A DNA stretch of 6,488 nt, from positions 1-6,488 of the forward strand of contig CAZRBN010000067.1 of NCBI GenBank assembly GCA_964598355.1, read 5' to 3'. The notes under the pieces are model-generated. The model was not told where the DNA came from. It saw nothing but the letters and a program-made list of their open reading frames with translations, and ran no database searches. This stretch comes from DASQJJ01 sp964598355 (GTDB taxonomy: Bacteria > Patescibacteriota > Microgenomatia > Levybacterales > UBA12049). Positions 1 through 5,784 of the stretch are shown here, piece after piece (the first letter of the stretch is position 1; the number at the start of each line of letters is the position of its first letter). A program made the translations under genes and the position numbers.

Positions 1-2019
1 ACTCTTCCAAATAAAGAAATGGCTTTGGGTATATATTACTTAACTTCTCTTGATGAATCTTTGAGAAAAGAAGACATGCCAGCGTTTGCTGATAACAATG
101 AAGCACTTCTTGCTTTCACACTAAAGAAAGTAACGTTGAGACAACCAATCTTAGTGAGAGTAAAAATTGACAATAAGATGGAAACCATTGAAACATCTAT
201 TGGAAGACTCAAATTCAATGAAATTCTTCTTCCAGGAATAGACTATATGAATGAAGCCGTAAAAGCATCTGGTATTAAGAGACTGGTTACCAGTGCACTT
301 CTTAATTACACGTCAGATGAGGTTGCAGACTTAATTGATAGGATTAAATCTCTTGGATTCTATGGTTCTACACAATCAGGTATTTCAGTATCAGTGTTTG
401 ATAACGAAATGATTGTCGGTAAAGACAAGATGATTGAAGAAGGAGAAAAGAAAGTTACTCAAATTAATGAAGAATACCAGCAAGGTCTTATTACTATCGA
501 AGAAAAGAAAAGACTTCAAAATGATGTATGGCTTAAAGTAACTGACGAGATGGCAGAAAAGACATGGAATAATATGAAGGAAACCAATGTTATTCGAACT
601 ATCATTAATTCTGAAGGAGCTCGTGCAGGAAAAGAACAGCTCAAACAGCTTTCAGCAATGAGAGGTCTTATCCTTGATCCAACTGGAAAGATTGTTGAAT
701 TGCCTATTAAGTCTAACTTCCGAGAAGGTCTTTCAATTTTTGAATACGTAGCATCAGCAAGAGGATCTCGAAAAGGTCTTACTGACTCAGCTTTGAAGAC
801 TGCAAATGCAGGATACTTAACTCGTAGACTTGTCGATGTATCACATGATGTTATTATCCATGATGAAGATTGTGGAGCAGTAGATGGTGTTACTATCCTT
901 GCACATGATGGTGAAAGAACAGCAACTCTTGCAGACCGAATTACCGGAAGATACACAGTAGATAAAGTTGTTGCTGACAAAAAGACTTTGGTTGAGGCAA
1001 ATGAGCTTATTTCTCCAGAACTCGCAAAAGAAATTATGGATGCTGGAGTTGAAGAAGTAACGGTGAGATCTCCTCTTACCTGTAAACTTGCAGCTGGTCT
1101 TTGCAAAATGTGTTATGGTTGGGATTTCTCAACAAAGCATGTTGTAAATACTGGAGTTCCAGTCGGTGTTATGGCTGCACAATCTATTGGAGAACCAGGA
1201 ACACAGCTTACCATGCGCGTTAGACACTTTGGAGGAGTTGTGATGAGCGACGTGACCCAGGGTCTTCCAAGAGTTGAAGAACTCTTTGAAATGAGAACAC
1301 CAAAGAACCTCTCACCTGTTGCAGAAATTACCGGGAAAGTTGATATTGAGACAACTGATGAAGGATACAAGATTGTTATTAAGAATACTGCAATGAAGCC
1401 AGTTGAAGTACAAGAATACTTTGTTCCACTTGCAGCAGAACTCGCAGTGAAAGATGGCCAAACAATTGCAGCAGGAACACCTTTGGCACAGGGATACTTA
1501 GATCCAAAAGAAATTATCAAAGTCAAAGGTATTCGAGCAGGACAACAATACATCCTTTCTGAAGCACAAAAAGTGTATGAATCACAAGGTATCGCAATTA
1601 ATGATAAGCATTTTGAAACTGTTATCCGAAAGATGTCAGATAAGGTTGTTATTGAAACAGTTGGAGATACCCCACTTATCCCAGGAGACTTCATTACCCA
1701 GAATAGATTTGAAGAAGTAAATGCTGAAACACTCTCACAAGGAGGCGAACCATCAACAGCACGACAAGTTATATTGGGCGTTACCAAAGCAGCACTCTTC
1801 TCAGATTCATGGCTTTCAGCAGCATCATTCCAGGAGACGACAAAAGTCTTAACAGATGCAGCGCTTGAAGGTCGAGAAGATAGACTCTTAGGTCTTAAAG
1901 AAAACGTTATTATTGGTCGACTTATCCCTGTGGAAGGACTTAATTTTGACGAAGAAGAAACTCCTACAGAAGGACTCGAAGCTACCCAACTTGAAGAGAG
2001 AGCAGTTGTTGAGGTATAA
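1..2019 (+). CDS. rpoC: DNA-directed RNA polymerase subunit beta', C-terminal part (5' end outside window)
   Basis: Catalytic subunit of RNA polymerase. The frame is open from base 1 (reading TLPNKEMALGIYYLT), so the gene starts upstream; the ATG at 19 is internal. Residues below count from that ATG. This first stretch matches the family segment just after the Mg-binding NADFDGD motif, which therefore lies outside the window. Seen in order: SNFREGLSIFEY (232-243); the bridge-helix block RKGLTDSALKTANAGYLTRR (251-270); four zinc-site cysteines C285, C355, C362 and C365; the trigger loop AAQSIGEPGTQLTMRVRHFGG (386-406) with M399, R400 and H403, which correspond to E. coli M932, R933 and H936. 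The loop lacks the large SI3 insertion of E. coli. The C-terminal block LFSDSWLSAASFQETTKVL (593-611) is followed by a short acidic tail. It probably heads a transcript that continues into rpsL and rpsG. Identity is certain; only the missing N-terminus is unknown. Confidence 0.98.
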   Translation, partial: TLPNKEMALGIYYLTSLDESLRKEDMPAFADNNEALLAFTLKKVTLRQPILVRVKIDNKMETIETSIGRLKFNEILLPGIDYMNEAVKASGIKRLVTSALLNYTSDEVADLIDRIKSLGFYGSTQSGISVSVFDNEMIVGKDKMIEEGEKKVTQINEEYQQGLITIEEKKRLQNDVWLKVTDEMAEKTWNNMKETNVIRTIINSEGARAGKEQLKQLSAMRGLILDPTGKIVELPIKSNFREGLSIFEYVASARGSRKGLTDSALKTANAGYLTRRLVDVSHDVIIHDEDCGAVDGVTILAHDGERTATLADRITGRYTVDKVVADKKTLVEANELISPELAKEIMDAGVEEVTVRSPLTCKLAAGLCKMCYGWDFSTKHVVNTGVPVGVMAAQSIGEPGTQLTMRVRHFGGVVMSDVTQGLPRVEELFEMRTPKNLSPVAEITGKVDIETTDEGYKIVIKNTAMKPVEVQEYFVPLAAELAVKDGQTIAAGTPLAQGYLDPKEIIKVKGIRAGQQYILSEAQKVYESQGIAINDKHFETVIRKMSDKVVIETVGDTPLIPGDFITQNRFEEVNAETLSQGGEPSTARQVILGVTKAALFSDSWLSAASFQETTKVLTDAALEGREDRLLGLKENVIIGRLIPVEGLNFDEEETPTEGLEATQLEERAVVEV

Positions 2020-2028
2020 TACAACAAC

Positions 2029-2107
2029 AATTTTCAGTTTCCAATTAAAATTTCCAAACAGTAAGGAAATTCCATTTTGAAAATTGAAAATTAAAAATTG
2101 CAAAATT
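2029..2107. repeat. Imperfect palindrome plus AAAATT-type repeats in the rpoC-rpsL spacer
   Basis: The 95-nt spacer holds a perfect 7-bp stem AATTTCC (2049-2055) and GGAAATT (2065-2071) around a 9-nt loop. The pairing continues imperfectly outward to about 2029 and 2092; by hand alignment about 22 of 28 positions pair, with one single-base bulge. The 3' arm runs into four near-identical units: GAAAATT (2079-2085), GAAAATT (2086-2092), AAAAATT (2093-2099) and GCAAAATT (2100-2107). No T-run follows the stem, so it is not a typical intrinsic terminator. It may be an mRNA processing or stability hairpin, or a copy of a dispersed intergenic palindrome; similar AAAATTGAAAATT strings are, as far as I recall, frequent in CPR genomes. 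Confidence 0.6.
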
Positions 2108-2114
2108 AAAGTAT

Positions 2115-2543
2115 ATGCCAACGTTATCACAATTAACAAAAAGAGGAAGGTCGAAGAAGATAAAGAAGGTTAAAGCAACCGGTCTTCGACGATCTTATAA
2201 TGCAAAAGATAGAGTATACAAAGAAGCAGCTTCTCCACAAAAGCGAGGAGTAGTTACTTTGGTCAAGACAATGACTCCTAAAAAGCCTAATTCAGCACTT
2301 CGAAAAGTTGCAAGAGTAAAGCTTTCTAATAGAACAGAAGTTACAGCATACATTCAAGGTGTTGGTCATTCTCTTGCTGAGCACGGTATTGTGCTTGTAA
2401 GAGGTGGTCGTGTAAAGGATTTACCAGGAGTGAAATATCATATTATTCGAGGCAAGTTTGATTTGCAAGGAGTACAAGGGAGAATGTCATCACGTTCTAA
2501 GTATGGAGCTAAGAAACCACAAGCGAAAGGAGCAGCGAAGTAG
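2115..2543 (+). CDS. rpsL: 30S ribosomal protein S12
   Basis: Small-subunit protein at the decoding centre, 142 aa, complete. The diagnostic core is SPQKRGVVTLVKTMTPKKPNSALRKVARVKL (residues 40-70), then IVLVRGGRVKDLPGVKYH (92-109) and RSKYGAKKP (127-135). K56 and K101 correspond to E. coli K43 and K88, the usual streptomycin-resistance positions, and both keep the sensitive-type lysine. D102 is the aspartate that RimO methylthiolates in many bacteria. The N-terminal part has about 14 residues more than E. coli (21-39), as in the longer Bacillus-type S12, and the usual Cys before PQKRG is Ser40. The tail is basic. It lies 95 nt after rpoC and 3 nt before rpsG. No Shine-Dalgarno sequence is visible before the ATG; the upstream bases are only A/T-rich. 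The start is fixed by the conserved MPTLSQL opening. Confidence 0.98.
   Translation: MPTLSQLTKRGRSKKIKKVKATGLRRSYNAKDRVYKEAASPQKRGVVTLVKTMTPKKPNSALRKVARVKLSNRTEVTAYIQGVGHSLAEHGIVLVRGGRVKDLPGVKYHIIRGKFDLQGVQGRMSSRSKYGAKKPQAKGAAK
2526..2532 (+). promoter_or_regulatory. Shine-Dalgarno sequence of rpsG
   Basis: AAAGGAG lies inside the last codons of rpsL, 14 nt before the rpsG ATG. The spacing is rather long. It is the only clear Shine-Dalgarno sequence seen before any gene start in this window, and it serves an operon-internal gene, in contrast to the leaderless-type starts elsewhere. Confidence 0.65.
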
Positions 2544-2546
2544 TCT

Positions 2547-3020
2547 ATGAGACACGCAAAAGTAACAAAAAGAGTAACAGATCCAGATCAATTATATAAT
2601 AGTGTATTGGTTGCAAAGTTTATTAACAATCTTATGAAGGATGGTAAAAAAACCATTGCTCAGAAAGTTGTGTATGGTGCATTTGACCTGCTCAAGACAA
2701 AAGGACTAGATCCACTTGAAACATTCCAAAAAGTACTTGATACAGTTGCTCCAAAAGTAGAAATTAAAGCACGACGAATCGGAGGAGCAAATTATCAGGT
2801 TCCTGTTGAAGTACGAGGCGACAGAAAAATGGCAGTTGCTATTCGTTGGCTTCTTGAAGCTGCAGAAGGCAGACCAAATAAGGAATATCATTCATTCTCA
2901 GAAAAATTAGTTGCAGAATTCATGGATATTCTTGAAGGTAAAGGAGAAGCACTCAAGAAAAGAGATAATACACATAGACAAGCAGAAGCAAACAAAGCCT
3001 TCGCTCACTTCCGTTGGTAA
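2547..3020 (+). CDS. rpsG: 30S ribosomal protein S7
   Basis: Primary 16S rRNA-binding protein that organises the head of the small subunit; 157 aa, a normal full length for the family. Recognisable blocks are LVAKFINNLMKDGKKTIAQKVVYGA (21-45), the hallmark EIKARRIGGANYQVPVEVR (72-90), AIRWLLEAA (98-106) and the C-terminal KKRDNTHRQAEANKAFAHFRW (137-157). The ATG lies 3 nt after the rpsL stop, so the two are translated from one message. The order rpsL-rpsG is the standard str operon, but neither fusA nor tuf follows. No hairpin terminator is seen in the 54 nt after the stop, so the transcript may read through the next small gene to the terminator at 3324-3345. Confidence 0.98.
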   Translation: MRHAKVTKRVTDPDQLYNSVLVAKFINNLMKDGKKTIAQKVVYGAFDLLKTKGLDPLETFQKVLDTVAPKVEIKARRIGGANYQVPVEVRGDRKMAVAIRWLLEAAEGRPNKEYHSFSEKLVAEFMDILEGKGEALKKRDNTHRQAEANKAFAHFRW

Positions 3021-3039
3021 GCCTCAATTATTCTTATTC

Positions 3040-3068
3040 TTGACATATATAAGATATAGTAGTATCTT
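3040..3068 (+). promoter_or_regulatory. Promoter of the 79-aa gene, leaderless geometry
   Basis: A perfect -35 TTGACA (3040-3045), a 17-bp spacer and a -10 TATCTT (3063-3068, 4 of 6 matches to TATAAT). Exactly 6 nt (TTTACT) separate the -10 from the GTG start codon at 3075, which puts the expected transcription start on the start codon. It sits directly after rpsG, so the gene can be expressed apart from the ribosomal operon. Confidence 0.7.
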
Positions 3069-3074
3069 TTTACT

Positions 3075-3314
3075 GTGGTGAAAGAAGTCAAACTTAATCG
3101 TAAAGAGTCAGCAAAAATGTACAATGCAATGGATGGTGTGTTAAAAGATCGTGGCGGTTCAGAATTGGGTAGTGGTTCACTTGATTTCGGAGATGGTGCA
3201 AAAGTGAGACTTTCAAGACAACGTACTACACCTAGGAGTATAATGTGGGAAAAAGTTTTAGATGATGGAACAGTCGAGGAGCGGAGATGGTTTAGGAATA
3301 GAAAGGCATTATAG
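3075..3314 (+). CDS. Hypothetical 79-aa protein
   Basis: Small soluble protein of no family I recognise. The N-terminal part (2-25, KEVKLNRKESAKMYNAMDGVL) is likely helical. A Gly/Ser-rich linker follows (27-35), then a strand-rich half with LDFGDGAKVRLSRQ (36-49), IMWEKVLDDGTVEERRWFRN (56-75) and a basic end. It has no signal peptide, membrane segment or cysteine. Two GTG codons (3075 and 3078) could start it; the first is preferred because the -10 ends 6 nt before it and no Shine-Dalgarno sequence is present. Support for a real gene is the complete unit in about 306 bp: a consensus-like promoter, the ORF, then a strong intrinsic terminator 9 nt after the TAG stop. Function unknown; its place behind rpsL-rpsG might suggest a ribosome or RNA link, but that is only a guess. 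Confidence 0.7.
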   Translation: MVKEVKLNRKESAKMYNAMDGVLKDRGGSELGSGSLDFGDGAKVRLSRQRTTPRSIMWEKVLDDGTVEERRWFRNRKAL

Positions 3315-3323
3315 ATACATTAT

Positions 3324-3345
3324 ATCCCCGAAAGGGGATTTTTTT
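3324..3345 (+). terminator. Intrinsic terminator of the 79-aa gene and possibly the rpoC-rpsG transcript
   Basis: A perfect 6-bp stem ATCCCC (3324-3329) and GGGGAT (3334-3339) is closed by a GAAA tetraloop of the GNRA type. The final T of the stem begins a run of seven T residues (3339-3345). The T-run is only on the plus-strand 3' side, so it ends plus-strand transcription. It also lies just past the stop of the convergent 87-aa gene, where the hairpin has no U-tract for that direction. Confidence 0.92.
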
Positions 3346-3607
3346 ATTGTTGTCCTGATGGGAATTGGAGGATAACTGCTTTCCTTTTTTTAGGTTTGCG
3401 GAGACGATTTTGTCCTTTTAACCGTGGTGCAAAATGAACTGCATATGTTTCACCTGCTCCTCCGTGGAGTCCTTCTTCTAACCTTTCTCTTCGTGGGTTA
3501 TATTTCCCTTTATTTGCTGCTAATAAGGTTTCAACAGCGTCATTCGCTGCGTCTTCTGTAAATGGAGCAATTGCTGCAATAACCACTCTCTTTTCACGTT
3601 CTACCAT
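3344..3607 (-). CDS. Hypothetical 87-aa basic protein
   Basis: Small protein of no recognised family. Residues 7-31 (RVVIAAIAPFTEDAANDAVETLLAA) are mildly hydrophobic and alanine-rich, like a strand followed by a helix. The middle (33-55) is charged with a Gly pair region LHGGAGETY. The C-terminal part has a strong basic patch RLKGQNRLRKPKKRK (62-76) ending in AVILQFPSGQQ. There is no signal peptide or cysteine. The basic tail would suit nucleic-acid or ribosome contact, but this is inference. The ATG is chosen because an extended -10 element ends 6 nt before it; no Shine-Dalgarno sequence is present. It is convergent with the 79-aa gene, its TAA touching the T-run of that gene's terminator, and divergent from the 84-aa gene. 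Confidence 0.7.
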   Translation of the reverse strand: MVEREKRVVIAAIAPFTEDAANDAVETLLAANKGKYNPRRERLEEGLHGGAGETYAVHFAPRLKGQNRLRKPKKRKAVILQFPSGQQ

Positions 3608-3613
3608 AGCAGT

Positions 3614-3622
3614 ATTGTAGCA
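3614..3622 (-). promoter_or_regulatory. Extended -10 promoter of the 87-aa gene, leaderless geometry
   Basis: Read on the minus strand this is TGC-TACAAT, an extended -10 with 5 of 6 matches to TATAAT. Six nucleotides (ACTGCT) follow, then the ATG at 3607. The best -35 at 17 bp is ATGTCC, a poor match, as expected if the TGn element carries recognition. Expected transcription start is the A of the ATG. Confidence 0.6.
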
Positions 3623-3644
3623 AAGAGGATTTTAAGGGACATAA

Positions 3645-3673
3645 TTTACAATTTCTATCTTAGAATATATAAT
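3645..3673 (+). promoter_or_regulatory. Near-consensus promoter of the 84-aa gene
   Basis: TTTACA (3645-3650, 5 of 6 to TTGACA), a 17-bp spacer and a perfect TATAAT (3668-3673). This is the best sigma-70-type promoter in the window. Expected start is near 3680, giving a leader of about 32 nt before the ATG at 3712, unlike the leaderless arrangement of the other promoters here. Confidence 0.75.
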
Positions 3674-3681
3674 TATTGCAT

Positions 3682-3711
3682 AAGTTTCTCTGGAAACTTT
3701 TTTTGTTTTTT
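3682..3711 (+). promoter_or_regulatory. Terminator-like hairpin in the leader of the 84-aa gene (candidate attenuator)
   Basis: AAGTTTC (3682-3688), a TCTG loop (3689-3692) and GAAACTT (3693-3699) form a perfect 7-bp stem. Five T, one G and six T follow (3700-3711) and abut the ATG at 3712. This is the layout of an intrinsic terminator, though the stem has only two G-C pairs and may be weak. It lies a couple of nucleotides after the predicted start of the strong upstream promoter, so it could stop transcription before the gene or serve as a 5'-end stabilising hairpin. No Shine-Dalgarno sequence exists; the site before the ATG is all U-rich. Confidence 0.5.
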
Positions 3712-3966
3712 ATGAGAGAACACCCTACAGTCCTAGATAGATTGATGACATACTGGATGCATCGACATAAGTTGCAAGAATTACGTGAAGCAAGAGCAGA
3801 AGGAAATGAATCTAGTGACAACCATCTTGAACAAGGAAGAATCAAAGGTAAGCTAGCGAGGTTACGAAGACGTTTACATCTTGATGGTGGGAATCGTTTA
3901 ACAGCAGTGATAGATGATGTTGTGGTAAGAGAAAGAACAAAACAGGATAACTTCAGGTTAACCTAA
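3712..3966 (+). CDS. Hypothetical 84-aa charged protein
   Basis: Small, highly charged, probably helical protein without a recognised family. Residues 7-29 (VLDRLMTYWMHRHKLQELREARA) and 41-56 (QGRIKGKLARLRRRLH) look like amphipathic helices separated by a polar linker (31-39). A short strand-like TAVIDDVVVRER (64-75) follows. It is Arg-rich, with no cysteine or membrane segment. The frame is open back to a TTG at 3676, which would add 12 residues (HKFLWKLFLFF after the initiator). I prefer the ATG because those codons overlap the leader hairpin and its T-run, and the predicted transcript would begin after the TTG. Its stop is 12 nt from the stop of the convergent hydrolase gene, with no clear terminator between them. 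RNA binding is possible from composition alone; function unknown. Confidence 0.6.
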   Translation: MREHPTVLDRLMTYWMHRHKLQELREARAEGNESSDNHLEQGRIKGKLARLRRRLHLDGGNRLTAVIDDVVVRERTKQDNFRLT

Positions 3967-3978
3967 ATGACTTCAGCC

Positions 3979-4872
3979 TTATCTTCTTGCTCTTTCTAGT
4001 ACTCCTATAGATTCTCTTGCAATAGTCTCATACTCTTGATACGGCATACCGTGGTGGCCAAATGATCCCAAGGTGAGAATAGTTGCGTTTGGTAAAGTGG
4101 CTTTGGTTGCTTCAATAGCTTCTTGTATGGGAGTAACGTTATCTTTTCTTCCTAAAACAACAACAACAGGCGCCTCAATAGAATTAGGCTCAATAGGTGT
4201 CATCATGTTTTGTATTTCTTGTCGAATATGGCGAACTTGGTGAAGATACTTTCTCGGACCCCTTCTGAGCGTATCTTCAGCAATATTTTTTGCCATTGTA
4301 AGACCAATAATTCCTGCTTCATAAAACTTTCTAACACTTCTTCTCTTTTGCGCTATTTCTATGACTGTTTCTGTAGGAATATGAAGAAAAGCAGCCTTTA
4401 GTAATTCTGCGGTCAATTGTCTCGGGGTATGTTTCACTAATCCAATTAGATTTATTGCAATAACACCTGTTACTTCGGGAACGGGAAATCCTTGATGTCT
4501 TTTCTGTTCAAGATGTTTTGCTAACTCAAGTGCTTTTCGTGCCCCTTCAGAATGACCAGCCAGTGTTACCTTTTTCACACCCAATTCACTTAAATATTGT
4601 TCCATTGCTTCTACTTCCTGATGAAGTGATTGGGGAGTAGGTTCAGAAAAATTTGATGAAAGTATATGGACCGTATTTTGAGCTATTGTAGCAAAACTTC
4701 GCGCAATATTTTCCAATCCTCGAGAAGTGCCTCTCATAGCCCATCCTGGAATAAAAATTACTGCTTCATCCGTACTTGATACACGCTCTGGTGTATGTGT
4801 AGCAGACTGAAGTTTAATATTATTTCCTTCAACAACGATGTGTTTAGTAGTTTTAACAACATGCTCTTTCAT
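3979..4872 (-). CDS. Alpha/beta-hydrolase fold protein, second of a pair
   Basis: Serine hydrolase of the alpha/beta-hydrolase fold, 297 aa. The oxyanion-hole region is AVIFIPGWAMRG (37-48). The nucleophile elbow VTLAGHSEGARKA (102-114) has S108 in GHSEG. The acid is probably D244 in VVVVLGRKDNVTP (235-247), and the base H273 or H274 in GSFGHHGMP (269-277). A helical, basic cap region lies between (145-225). No signal peptide is seen, so it is likely cytoplasmic. The substrate is not predictable; esterase, lipase or lysophospholipase-type activity fits the fold. The frame is open back to 5055, but that longer start would overlap the upstream hydrolase gene and add a low-complexity lead, so the ATG at 4872 is chosen, 40 nt after the upstream stop. 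CATATT lies 6 nt before this ATG, a weak -10-like match; co-transcription with the upstream gene is more likely. Confidence 0.88.
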   Translation of the reverse strand: MKEHVVKTTKHIVVEGNNIKLQSATHTPERVSSTDEAVIFIPGWAMRGTSRGLENIARSFATIAQNTVHILSSNFSEPTPQSLHQEVEAMEQYLSELGVKKVTLAGHSEGARKALELAKHLEQKRHQGFPVPEVTGVIAINLIGLVKHTPRQLTAELLKAAFLHIPTETVIEIAQKRRSVRKFYEAGIIGLTMAKNIAEDTLRRGPRKYLHQVRHIRQEIQNMMTPIEPNSIEAPVVVVLGRKDNVTPIQEAIEATKATLPNATILTLGSFGHHGMPYQEYETIARESIGVLERARR

Positions 4873-4912
4873 AGGGAAAATATGGTACTGAAAAGAATGG
4901 TCTTCGTATAAA

Positions 4913-5740
4913 TTATAGGATAAATTCTCGGAGAATTTCAGATATTGACCTAAAACGATTAATCCAGAGTAAATGATTTGCTCCAGAAAGAGTATAGCAC
5001 ACAGCGCGTGGGTAGCGTGAACGTAAATGATTCCGTGTGATTGGATTAAAAACAAAATCGTTATTTGATTCTATAAGATAAAATGGTTTATTCCACTCTG
5101 TAAGATCAGATGGTGTAAAGTTGTATTTCCAACAGAGTTGTAAAACACACTTTCCCCATGCCAGCATAAAGGGTTTGGTATTTACTTTCCAAATTTGCTC
5201 TCTAAGATAGTGAGTCCAAAAAGCCTTTTTCTCTTTTTCAACAGATAACGAAAAAAGAGCAGCTATATACACAAGGGCTTTTATACCGATTTCTGGGAGT
5301 ATATGTCCTGCAAGAAATAGGCCTGCGGCAATCGTTCCAAATACTCTATCGGCAGTACCTGTGCCGATAAGAAGCAATTTTGTAATTTCTTTTGGATATC
5401 TTCGTATGTATACTTGTGCAAACAATCCTCCGAGTGATGCACCAATAAGACTGTAACTTGTGACATGCTGACTTTTAAGAAGAGCATGGAGTGACTCAAC
5501 CATTTTTTCCAGATCGGCAATAGGTGGATAAAAAGGTATGATAACACGGTGAGTTTTTGAAAGAAGAGGGATATAAGGAAACCAACTTTCATACGTTCCC
5601 ATAATGTCTGGGAAAATAACAATAGTGTCTTTACCTTTCCCAACATCGTAATAATGCCATGTTAGGGTATCTACTTGCTTACTTTGGATTGGATATTGCG
5701 TGCGGAACGATTGCATTTCTTGTGCTATATTTTTTTTCAT
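4913..5740 (-). CDS. Alpha/beta-hydrolase fold protein, first of a pair (maspardin-like elbow)
   Basis: Serine hydrolase fold protein, 275 aa, complete. The oxyanion region is TIVIFPDIMGTYESW (39-53). The nucleophile elbow SLIGASLGGLFAQVYIRRYP (97-116) has S102 in GASLGG. D228 in ESNNDFVFNP (224-233) and H256 in LSGANHLLW (251-259) complete the triad. The GASLGG-FAQ elbow and the YDVG-type N-terminus recall the maspardin/SPG21 branch and other non-haloperoxidase hydrolases; this is from memory of motifs. The cap region 133-166 is unusually hydrophobic (GTIAAGLFLAGHILPEIGIKALVYIAALFSL) and could bind lipid or contact membrane. There is no N-terminal signal peptide. The ATG is supported by an extended -10 element ending 6 nt before it. 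It is the first gene of a probable two-gene operon and divergent from the CNNM gene, 47 bp apart. Confidence 0.88.
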   Translation of the reverse strand: MKKNIAQEMQSFRTQYPIQSKQVDTLTWHYYDVGKGKDTIVIFPDIMGTYESWFPYIPLLSKTHRVIIPFYPPIADLEKMVESLHALLKSQHVTSYSLIGASLGGLFAQVYIRRYPKEITKLLLIGTGTADRVFGTIAAGLFLAGHILPEIGIKALVYIAALFSLSVEKEKKAFWTHYLREQIWKVNTKPFMLAWGKCVLQLCWKYNFTPSDLTEWNKPFYLIESNNDFVFNPITRNHLRSRYPRAVCYTLSGANHLLWINRFRSISEILREFIL

Positions 5741-5746
5741 ACGGCA

Positions 5747-5755
5747 ATTGTATCA
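5747..5755 (-). promoter_or_regulatory. Extended -10 promoter of the hydrolase pair, leaderless geometry
   Basis: On the minus strand this reads TGA-TACAAT, then 6 nt (TGCCGT), then the ATG at 5740. The hexamer and spacing are the same as at the 87-aa gene. No good -35 is seen. Transcription would start on the first base of the coding sequence, and there is no Shine-Dalgarno sequence. Confidence 0.6.
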
Positions 5756-5762
5756 AATGATC

Positions 5763-5784
5763 GAAAGTATTTTGGTATACTTTC
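5763..5784. promoter_or_regulatory. Inverted repeat in the divergent promoter region (candidate operator)
   Basis: GAAAGTAT (5763-5770), a TTTGGT spacer (5771-5776) and ATACTTTC (5777-5784) form a perfect 8-bp inverted repeat in a 22-bp footprint. The right arm overlaps the -10 of the CNNM gene, and the centre falls in the -35 region of the hydrolase promoter. A dimeric regulator binding here could control both directions. It is too close to the plus-strand start to act as an RNA hairpin, because most of it lies before the predicted start. Confidence 0.45.
5773..5781 (+). promoter_or_regulatory. Extended -10 promoter of the CNNM gene, leaderless geometry
   Basis: TGG-TATACT (hexamer 5776-5781, 5 of 6 to TATAAT) is followed by 6 nt (TTCAGT) and the ATG at 5788. 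No convincing -35 is found. There is no Shine-Dalgarno sequence. The element lies within the inverted repeat at 5763-5784. Confidence 0.6.

Noticed and set aside
516..1106. 196-aa open frame on the minus strand inside rpoC
   Set aside because: It is antisense to the conserved bridge-helix and zinc-site coding region, and its translation (Ser-rich, no family pattern) is a shadow of RpoC codon use.
1113..2030. 305-aa open frame on the minus strand inside rpoC
   Set aside because: Long but fully antisense to conserved RpoC; Ser/Thr-rich product with no recognisable domain. The length follows from few TTA/CTA/TCA triplets in the rpoC frame.
3614..3652. ATTGTA (3614-3619) and TACAAT (3647-3652) as an inverted-repeat operator between the two small divergent genes
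   Set aside because: Both hexamers are parts of promoter-like elements, the arms are only 6 bp and 27 bp apart in AT-rich DNA, so chance explains them.
3955..3964. 10-bp palindrome AGGTTAACCT at the end of the 84-aa gene as a bidirectional terminator between convergent genes
   Set aside because: It has no loop and no flanking T-run or A-run, so it cannot form a useful terminator hairpin; it may be chance.
4873..5055. N-terminal extension of the second hydrolase (358-aa version)
   Set aside because: The added 61 residues overlap the 3' end of the upstream hydrolase in another frame, where that protein carries its catalytic His and conserved C-terminus. The ATG at 4872 gives a normal-size hydrolase.
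5281..5646. 121-aa open frame on the minus strand
   Set aside because: It is an alternative frame within the first hydrolase gene, whose catalytic motifs are in the 275-aa frame.
1..5740. Possible UGA recoding, as in Gracilibacteria/Absconditabacteria, because no gene here ends in TGA (8 of 8 stops are TAA or TAG)
   Set aside because: Recoding should also place TGA in frame at glycine or other positions, but rpoC, rpsL, rpsG and both hydrolases read through full length with none. Eight AT-rich stops without TGA can be chance.
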